A stretch of 64,000 bases of DNA from Clostridiales bacterium (GTDB lineage Bacteria; Bacillota; Clostridia; Lachnospirales; Lachnospiraceae). The translations under genes and the position numbers were made by a program. The notes below the pieces were generated by a model. That model saw only the letters and a list, made by a program, of their open reading frames with translations, had not been told where the DNA came from and did no database searches. How positions within the stretch are numbered: the stretch's first letter is position 1; every line of letters begins with the position of its first letter. The stretch lies in contig JAHABX010000002.1 in the NCBI GenBank assembly GCA_018376135.1, positions 88,967-152,966 of the forward strand, given 5' to 3'. Below are positions 58,238 through 64,000 of the stretch, one piece after another.

Positions 58238-59038
58238 TTACTGTTTAGTATTAGATGCTTTTTCACTTCTCTTTTTTTGCGCATAATAGCTTTGTGGAGA
58301 ATGTTTTAAACAATATTTTTTTCTATAATCTGTTGTTAAAAATATAGCACCACATTGCTCACATTGTTTTGTCATTGCTCCATTTGGATTCATTAACAAA
58401 CAGCCGAGTTGATAATAGGCTAATGCTATAAGAGTATTAAATCTTGTTTCGCACATTAATTCATGATTGACAAAAACATACGTTTGCTGTCTTTGTAGTG
58501 TTGAGATGTTCAACGCTTCTGTAATCAGCTCCTCTTTTTTATACCAGTTAAGCGATTCAGTTATTATATTACCTAAATGTAGTATATCGTGAAAAAATAC
58601 CTTGAAATTAAAGCCAATTTCTCTCGTGCTTTTATAACAAGAGGCTATGTCACCACACAAAAAGCCATTATCTCCAAAGAAAGGGAAACCATATTTCTGA
58701 CACCATTTTATAGTGTCTGCTATTTGATGAGTTAAATCCTTGGTTCTAAAGCTATGGATTAGCGGAAATAGCGAGTCCAATAACTCAACAGAACCATACT
58801 CAACATTTGGCTCTGGGGGTAAATGTTCAAATTTTTCTACTTTAGGAAAAACTATTCCATCCAACCCATTGCCACTAATAATGTAAAGCTGATCTTTGAT
58901 AAAATCAAAGTTCTTTGGCTTTTTATATGTGCATTTTCCATTCTTTATCCAAATAGCTTTGTATATGCTAGCCTTGCAAGTTGTTGCTTTCACTTTATCA
59001 GTTAGAGATATAATGTGTCCATTTTCAATATTAAACAT
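58238..59038 (-). CDS. Hypothetical protein with C-terminal zinc-finger-like motif
   Basis: A 266-residue soluble protein of unknown family. The last 50 residues (KQCEQCGAIFLTTDYRKKYC and a following basic helix) resemble a CGNR-type zinc finger (C-x2-C ... C) that may bind DNA. The rest is helical with several Trp/Cys. It is AT-rich compared with the neighbouring core genes and opposite in strand to the phage-like genes after it, as expected of cargo or a regulator in the element. Confidence 0.7.
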   Translation of the reverse strand: MFNIENGHIISLTDKVKATTCKASIYKAIWIKNGKCTYKKPKNFDFIKDQLYIISGNGLDGIVFPKVEKFEHLPPEPNVEYGSVELLDSLFPLIHSFRTKDLTHQIADTIKWCQKYGFPFFGDNGFLCGDIASCYKSTREIGFNFKVFFHDILHLGNIITESLNWYKKEELITEALNISTLQRQQTYVFVNHELMCETRFNTLIALAYYQLGCLLMNPNGAMTKQCEQCGAIFLTTDYRKKYCLKHSPQSYYAQKKRSEKASNTKQ

Positions 59039-59169
59039 AGATATATTCCTATAAAAAGTTTATGGTTGGGTTTATGCTATGTGGGGATAAACATAAATTT
59101 TATATGTGATACTATAGTAGCATGAAGAAACGCAATAAACAATACATTTAAAAAAATTGGAGGTATTCA

Positions 59170-59373
59170 ATGAAAACCAGATTGGTAAGAAATGAATTTG
59201 GGATTGATGTTAAGACCGGAAGAATTGATCAGGCATGTGCGAGGTATGGTGTTGGACGTAATACTATGCGCCAGATTGCAGAACAGGCGGGAGCAGTTGT
59301 GCGGATTGGAAGAAATTATCTTATCAATTTTCAAAAAGTTGATGCTTATTTAGATTTTTTATCGGAGGAATGA
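59170..59373 (+). CDS. Excisionase-like / DUF6462-like small protein
   Basis: A 67-residue protein with a winged-helix-like pattern: IDQACARYGVGRNTMRQIAE, then QAGAVVRIGRNYLINFQKVD and AYLDFLS. This is the form of the DUF6462 and excisionase-like proteins found at the start of Lachnospiraceae mobile elements. AAATTGGAGG precedes the ATG. It is probably the first gene of the element's early operon, guiding excision or replication. Confidence 0.8.
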   Translation: MKTRLVRNEFGIDVKTGRIDQACARYGVGRNTMRQIAEQAGAVVRIGRNYLINFQKVDAYLDFLSEE

Positions 59374-59382
59374 GGGTGACAA

Positions 59383-60141
59383 GTGCAGAGGAAAGGAGGG
59401 TGGGGACCAGTGTATCAAGAAGTGATGAGAAACAATCAGCTTTCCCCGGAAGCTAAAGCAATATATGCATATCTTTCAAGTATTGCTGGTTCAGGAGATT
59501 CATGCTATCCATCGGTTGAAACTATGCAGAAGGAACTGTGCATGAGTAAAAATCGTCTTATGAAGCACATGGGGCAGTTGATAGCTTTTGGTGTAGTTGA
59601 AAAAGCAAGGGAAAGAAACGGAAATATTTATGGTCGGAATATATATAAGATTACTCATGAGGTTGAGAGTGCTAATGATTTAAAACGCATTTTTGAAGCG
59701 GTCGAAAATGAAGCGGTCGAAATTCGTGCGGTCGAAAATGAAGCTGTAAATAATAACAATACAAATAATAACACTCTAAATAATAACAGTATTGGTGTAT
59801 GCCCGGAGCCTGAATCATCAGTGTCAGGCTATAGCGATATTCTGCTACCTTTGATAGACAAGTCGGAATATAATGTCCCTCTACCGAAGATTGAGCAGTG
59901 GCAGCAGGCGTATCCAGCGGTTGATGTCAGACAGGAACTTTTGAGGATGATCTCATGGCTGAACGCGAACCCGAAGCGGAAAAAGACCAAGCGGGGTGTT
60001 GACCGGTTTATAACGACATGGTTATCAAAGGAACAGGATCGGGGCGGTACATATCGTACAGGAACACGCAGCGGTTGGAGGGAAGGAGGTAGTGCAGCGA
60101 ATCATGAAGTGGAGCAAAGAGCAGGATACGGACAATATTGA
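59383..60141 (+). CDS. Helix-turn-helix replication protein of the element
   Basis: A 252-residue protein with an N-terminal winged helix (LSPEAKAIYAYLSSIAGSGD, YPSVETMQKELCMSKNRL), a repetitive linker (AVENE/AVEIR/AVENE then Asn-rich) and a C-terminal domain (LPKIEQWQQAYPAVDVRQEL, KRGVDRFITTWLSKEQ) like phage replisome organisers. It lies just before a DnaC-like loader, with the 3' end overlapping it. The linker DNA has the features of a replication origin (59698-59790). The start is GTG at 59383. Confidence 0.85.
   Translation: MQRKGGWGPVYQEVMRNNQLSPEAKAIYAYLSSIAGSGDSCYPSVETMQKELCMSKNRLMKHMGQLIAFGVVEKARERNGNIYGRNIYKITHEVESANDLKRIFEAVENEAVEIRAVENEAVNNNNTNNNTLNNNSIGVCPEPESSVSGYSDILLPLIDKSEYNVPLPKIEQWQQAYPAVDVRQELLRMISWLNANPKRKKTKRGVDRFITTWLSKEQDRGGTYRTGTRSGWREGGSAANHEVEQRAGYGQY
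59698..59790 (+). other. Putative replication origin: 15-bp-phased iterons and AT-rich region inside the replication gene
   Basis: Three 15-bp units with core GCGGTCGAAA begin at 59698, 59713 and 59728 (first and third identical: GCGGTCGAAAATGAA). They pass directly into three AT-rich units sharing AAATAATAACA at 59748, 59763 and 59778, again exactly 15 bp apart. Iterons next to an AT-rich melting region inside an initiator gene is the lambda-O type of origin. The array also encodes a five-residue protein repeat, so selection on protein cannot be excluded. Confidence 0.6.
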
Positions 60142-60874
60142 TCTGAAGTGCAAAAGGTGTCGAGGCATTGGCTATATTATTGTTGATGAAGAAGTTGCGG
60201 ACTATGGATATCATCAATATGCAAAGGTTTGTCCTGTTTGTAAAGCAGGAAACCCAGACGATCAACGAATAAAAGCAGGACTGCCCCAAAAGTTTTTTAC
60301 GACGTGTTTTCCAGATTTCAAATTTGATTTGTATCAAGGAGGCACGGAAAATATTAAAAAAATCGTTGAAAGCTTTTTTATGGACTTCGGGAAATGGAAA
60401 GATAGAGCCCTGGGATTGTATCTGTGGTCTAATGTGAGGGGAACCGGAAAAACAATGCTGGCTTGCGCTTTGTCTAATTCCCTGATGATTAAGAATGGAG
60501 TGTCTGTTCGGTTCACAACAGTGCCGGATTATCTGGAAAGACTAAAGCAGAGTTTTAATCAAAAACCGGAAGAAACAGATCATGCTAGACAATACAGGGA
60601 ATGTGATTTACTAGTTCTTGACGATTTGGGGGCGGAAAAGAATGGGACATGGCAGAATCAGGAGCTTTTTCGGCTTATTGACTATCGCTATACAAGACAG
60701 CTTCCAGTCATTGTAACATCAAACTCCCCGGTTAATCAGCTTGAATGTGATGTGAGGGTTATAGATCGACTGTATGATATGACCGTGATGTTACATTTGC
60801 CAGAAGATGGAATCCGGATGAAAAAAGCAGATGAACGAAAGAGAATGTTTTTGGCTTCAGTTTTATCAAAATAG
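60104..60874 (+). CDS. DnaC/IstB-like helicase loader ATPase
   Basis: About 256 residues: an N-terminal zinc-binding segment (LKCKRCRGIGYI ... VCPVCKAG) and an AAA+ domain with Walker A NVRGTGKTMLA, Walker B DLLVLDDLGAE, sensor ITSN-type VIVTSNSP and Arg finger VIDRLYD. It should load replicative helicase at the element's origin. The ATG at 60104 is uncertain: AGGAGG at 60084-60089 is far from it (14 bp) and too near the GTG at 60092. Confidence 0.9.
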   Translation: MKWSKEQDTDNIDLKCKRCRGIGYIIVDEEVADYGYHQYAKVCPVCKAGNPDDQRIKAGLPQKFFTTCFPDFKFDLYQGGTENIKKIVESFFMDFGKWKDRALGLYLWSNVRGTGKTMLACALSNSLMIKNGVSVRFTTVPDYLERLKQSFNQKPEETDHARQYRECDLLVLDDLGAEKNGTWQNQELFRLIDYRYTRQLPVIVTSNSPVNQLECDVRVIDRLYDMTVMLHLPEDGIRMKKADERKRMFLASVLSK

Positions 60875-60948
60875 AGTTGCCTGCTACCAGGCAGCAGTAA
60901 ACTGTTTTTAGAGAAAAAGTTTTGAAGTTACAGCGGGAAGGAGATGAT

Positions 60949-61362
60949 ATGATGTCGAGAAAATTTGTAAGAGTAAGAGGCGGGATGATAATTTTTGATT
61001 TTCCGGAAGATATTCCAGCATGGGAGCAGGCGTTGTTAAAGATCCGTTTGAAGGCATACGATATTTTGGCACGGAAAAGGATTGAAAATGAAGATGTTTT
61101 GAACCATGAAATGCGGGAGACAAATCGGAGAGAATTTGAATCTGTTTTTGGTGAAGGATCTTGTCAGTATACGTTCCTAACAGACCTTCCATCGTTAACA
61201 GCGATTCTGGAATTTCAGGAAAAGTTTAAATACTTGCTTGAAGACTGGACCCGGAAGGAGATTGAAGAAATCAGAAAGTCTCTGGGGAACAGGGAGGCAA
61301 AGAAAATGGAGCGTCAATGGAAACAAGTAAAAAGAAATTCGATAATTTTCAAAAAGTTTTGA
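60949..61362 (+). CDS. Hypothetical helical protein of the element
   Basis: A 137-residue charged, largely helical protein (MMSRKFVRVRGGMIIFDFPE start; KFKYLLEDWTRKEIEEIRK). GGAAGGAG precedes the ATG. No family recognised. It lies between the helicase loader and the tape-measure-like gene. Confidence 0.7.
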   Translation: MMSRKFVRVRGGMIIFDFPEDIPAWEQALLKIRLKAYDILARKRIENEDVLNHEMRETNRREFESVFGEGSCQYTFLTDLPSLTAILEFQEKFKYLLEDWTRKEIEEIRKSLGNREAKKMERQWKQVKRNSIIFKKF

Positions 61363-61372
61363 GAGGGATTAC

Positions 61373-64000
61373 ATGGCAGACGGAACAGTCGTAATTGATA
61401 CTGAAATGGACACATCGGGAATTGAAGCAGGAGAAGAGCAGATAAAAAAGTCATTGAAAAGACTGTCCAAGTCCATATGGGAACAAAAAAACTCTGCTGG
61501 TCGACTGAACTCGAAGGAGTTACAAAATCGTGATGAGAAACAAAAAACAGAAGGTATAGAGCTGATTACCCAAGAATATAGGAAAGCCTCTGAGGAAGTG
61601 AACCAATTAGAGAAAAGGCTGGATTTGCTTAACGAAAAACAGAGGATATTTTTGGAACTGGAAGGATCGGAGAATGAGAGCATATACCGCAGCACTGCAG
61701 TCGAGATTGATCGTTTGAATCAAAAGCTGGAACAAGCCAGGGCGAGGTTACAACAAATGAATACGGCAGGGCAGGAGACAAGAGCTGGATCAGTTGGATT
61801 TGGAGCGTCTTCAGCAAATGCATCAGGGCTTATGGCACAAGAAAATAACCTGGCAGCAACTAATAATCAGCTTGCGTTTTCCTTTGCTGACCTTAGGAAA
61901 GCAGTGATTGAATATTTCCAAAGCACTGTAAGTGCTGCGATAGAATCTGGAGTATTGAGGGAAAGGGTTGTTTCATTATTGAGTGGAGTGAAGCGACTTG
62001 CACAAACGGCACTAAAAGCAGCTCTGAATCTGGCACAAATGGCAGGCGGGGGAATTATCGGTGGACTAAAACGTGTATCTGCTGGAATATTTTCTGTACA
62101 TAAAAATAGCCGCAAAGCAAAAAACTCTCTGGGTGCAATGTTGCGAAGCGGTTTGCTGATGGGGATAGCTTTCCGGGCATTTTCCAAGGTTATTACCGGA
62201 GTAAAAGAAGGATTCGATAACTTGGCACAGTATTCTGGAGATACCAACAAAAGTTTGTCTATGTTGGTATCTAGCCTGGAATATTTGAAAAATTCTTTTG
62301 CGGCAGCATTTGCTCCGATATTGGATGTTGTTGCTCCTATATTAAGCCGGTTTATTGATATGCTGGCTACCGCCGCAAATTATGTAGGAGCTTTTTTCTC
62401 AGCGCTGACAGGTAAGAGTACATATAGAAGGGCAGTAAAAATACAGAAAGACTATGCTGCTAGTCTGGAGAATACATCATCTGGGGCAAAAGATGCGGCT
62501 AAGTCAACAGAAGAAGCTGAAAAAGCTGCAGAAGGATATCTTTCTCCGCTTGACGAGATTAACAAAATGGAAAAGAAGGACAACCTTTCTGATACGGGAT
62601 CTTCTGGTATCGGAGGATCCGAAGGGATAAGTCCATCTGAAATGTTCGATACAGAGGAAATCGAACCGTTCAACTTTGATTCTTGGGGAGAGGCATTTTC
62701 CGCTTTCTTGGATTACCTGCTCAATACAGGGATACCTACACTGCGAAATACACTTGTTCGTGTTGCTGATATGATTAATGTATTTGCAGCAAATTTGTAC
62801 AAAATGTTTATTTTTCCGGGTGTCAAAGAAAAAGTACAGGCTCTTGGGGAGGAAATATCAGAATCTTTTAATGGCTTCATTAAACGCCTGGATTGGAAAA
62901 CAATAGGCAGTGCATTAGGGGCAGGAGTTAATCTGGCAATCCAGTTCCTGGCAAGCCTTGTTTATACTTTTGACTGGCAGAAGCTCGGCACTTCTCTGGC
63001 GATAATGTTCAATCGGGCTATCTCAAAGGTTGACTGGTACACATTCGGACGGTTGTTGTGGTCTAAATTTAAAATGGTTATTGAAACACTGGAGGGATTT
63101 TTGGTTAATCTTGATATGGGTCAGGTCGCGAGTGCATTGTCGCAAGCAATTGTGGGGCTGCTTGATTCAGCGACGGAAACTCTGAATAATATTGACTGGC
63201 AGAAATTGGGCATTCAGGTAGCAACACTTATCGCAGAAATTGATTACTCTGGGGTTGCAGACAGTTTGCTGCGCGGGCTTGGAGCGGCGTTGGCATCATT
63301 GTCAGAATTTTTATGGGGACTTATAGAGAAGGCATGGAACAGCGTTGTGAATTGGTGGCGCGATACAGCGTTTGAAGACGGGCAGTTCACGATGGAAGGG
63401 CTTCTCAATGGGATTCTTGAGAAACTGAGGAATATTGGTTCTTGGATTAGGGAACATATTTTTCAACCGTTTATTGATGGTTTTAAAGAAGCGTTTGGAA
63501 TCAACTCTCCGTCTACCGTGATGATGCAGATGGGAATGTATTTGATGCAGGGGCTGTTTATGGGGGTCGATAGCCTGAAAGAAAAGATTGTTGAAATTTT
63601 TGGGGAGATCAAAGAGAGGGTTTCTTTAATATGGGAGAACCTTAAACAGATAACGTTCTCAATATGGTCGGGTATAGAAAATTCGATCCGTTCTGCGGTG
63701 AATGGTATTATTGGTTTCCTGAACGGAATGATATCGGGAATAGTTTCTGCTGTGAATACGGTTGTAAATACTCTCAATCGGTTTCATGTGGATGTCCCGG
63801 ATGTGATTGCGGAACTTTCTGGAATACATTCTTTTGGTTTTGATTTACAGAATATTACCGCGCCACGTATACCGTATCTGGCAAGCGGAGCTGTAATACC
63901 TCCTAATTCTCCATTTCTCGCAATGCTTGGAGACCAGAAAAACGGTAATAATCTAGAGATGCCTGAGAGTCTTCTGAGAAAGATTGTTAGAGAAGAGTCT
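61373..64000 (+). CDS. Phage tail tape-measure-like protein (partial, runs off the window)
   Basis: 876 codons are open to the last base without a stop. The N-terminal third is coiled-coil (about residues 15-145), then a hydrophobic segment near 220-265, and repeated amphipathic stretches of the type LNNIDWQKLGIQVATLI / WKTIGSALGAGVNLAI. The end has the tail family pattern PYLASGAVIPPNSPFLAMLG and DQKNGNNLEMPESL. These are typical of tape-measure proteins in Firmicute phages and phage-like elements. It follows replication genes directly, with no terminase, portal, capsid or other tail genes before it. Confidence 0.8.
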   Translation, partial: MADGTVVIDTEMDTSGIEAGEEQIKKSLKRLSKSIWEQKNSAGRLNSKELQNRDEKQKTEGIELITQEYRKASEEVNQLEKRLDLLNEKQRIFLELEGSENESIYRSTAVEIDRLNQKLEQARARLQQMNTAGQETRAGSVGFGASSANASGLMAQENNLAATNNQLAFSFADLRKAVIEYFQSTVSAAIESGVLRERVVSLLSGVKRLAQTALKAALNLAQMAGGGIIGGLKRVSAGIFSVHKNSRKAKNSLGAMLRSGLLMGIAFRAFSKVITGVKEGFDNLAQYSGDTNKSLSMLVSSLEYLKNSFAAAFAPILDVVAPILSRFIDMLATAANYVGAFFSALTGKSTYRRAVKIQKDYAASLENTSSGAKDAAKSTEEAEKAAEGYLSPLDEINKMEKKDNLSDTGSSGIGGSEGISPSEMFDTEEIEPFNFDSWGEAFSAFLDYLLNTGIPTLRNTLVRVADMINVFAANLYKMFIFPGVKEKVQALGEEISESFNGFIKRLDWKTIGSALGAGVNLAIQFLASLVYTFDWQKLGTSLAIMFNRAISKVDWYTFGRLLWSKFKMVIETLEGFLVNLDMGQVASALSQAIVGLLDSATETLNNIDWQKLGIQVATLIAEIDYSGVADSLLRGLGAALASLSEFLWGLIEKAWNSVVNWWRDTAFEDGQFTMEGLLNGILEKLRNIGSWIREHIFQPFIDGFKEAFGINSPSTVMMQMGMYLMQGLFMGVDSLKEKIVEIFGEIKERVSLIWENLKQITFSIWSGIENSIRSAVNGIIGFLNGMISGIVSAVNTVVNTLNRFHVDVPDVIAELSGIHSFGFDLQNITAPRIPYLASGAVIPPNSPFLAMLGDQKNGNNLEMPESLLRKIVREES

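Noticed and set aside
1..64000. tRNA, rRNA or CRISPR loci
   Set aside because: No cloverleaf with a T-loop GGTTCRA pattern, no rRNA sequence and no spaced repeats were noticed by eye. A tRNAscan or Infernal run would be needed to exclude small ones.

Overview
The window looks like the chromosome of an anaerobic gut Firmicute of the Lachnospiraceae (Blautia / Dorea / Mediterraneibacter-like; genus is an inference). Support: moderate GC, strong AGGAGG-type ribosome binding sites, SigA-type TTGACA-17-TATAAT promoters, meso-diaminopimelate dehydrogenase, rubredoxin/flavodiiron oxygen defence, glycyl-radical enzymes, and a DUF6462-like protein in a mobile element. No rRNA, tRNA or CRISPR array was seen.

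Layout. 1-15194 is core housekeeping: the end of a two-component system; convergent asnA-greA; a nitrilase-family amidase, RelQ-type alarmone synthetase and HAD phosphatase; a rubredoxin / Crp-Fnr / flavodiiron cluster whose consensus promoter carries a perfect 14-bp palindrome in its spacer; then DUF362-hflX-HAD-GNAT-map-fliB-like-ddh. 15300-16788 is a 1.49-kb segment bounded by perfect 20-bp inverted repeats. It contains a tyrosine recombinase and a near-consensus promoter (TTGCAT-17-TATAAT) firing outward across the left repeat. This is the layout of an invertible promoter ('inverton').

17086-43487 is one long co-directional locus for a Firmicute-type (T7SSb) type VII secretion system combined with eukaryote-like phosphosignalling: three Ser/Thr kinases, a PP2C phosphatase, four proteins with FHA or FHA-like domains (including a membrane protease with a predicted cytoplasmic FHA), EssC, a LytTR regulator, an EspG-like candidate chaperone, a YukD/EsaB-like ubiquitin fold, a run of small WXG100-type proteins, a lipoprotein, and a lipase whose helical targeting-like domain is at its C terminus. 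I see no convincing fixed promoter between the right inverted repeat and this locus. In the orientation given, the switch promoter points into the ddh terminator. Flipping the segment would place it about 340 bp upstream of the first T7SS gene. My main hypothesis is a phase-variable, phospho-regulated T7SS.

43538-45182 holds an M-box Mg2+ riboswitch and mgtE. 45268-57583 is a nucleoside uptake and catabolism region: aldo/keto reductase, PNP, a BMP-family ABC transporter, uridine phosphorylase, deoC, cdd and deoB, with a YjjI/YjjW glycyl-radical enzyme and activase embedded. 57624-57984 is a type I toxin-antitoxin module (holin-like 32-aa toxin plus antisense RNA). From about 58,000 to the window end, lower GC and phage-like genes mark an integrated element: tandem TTTTGTGACAA repeats, an excisionase-like protein, a replication protein with a probable internal iteron origin, a DnaC-like loader, and a tape-measure-like protein that runs off the end.
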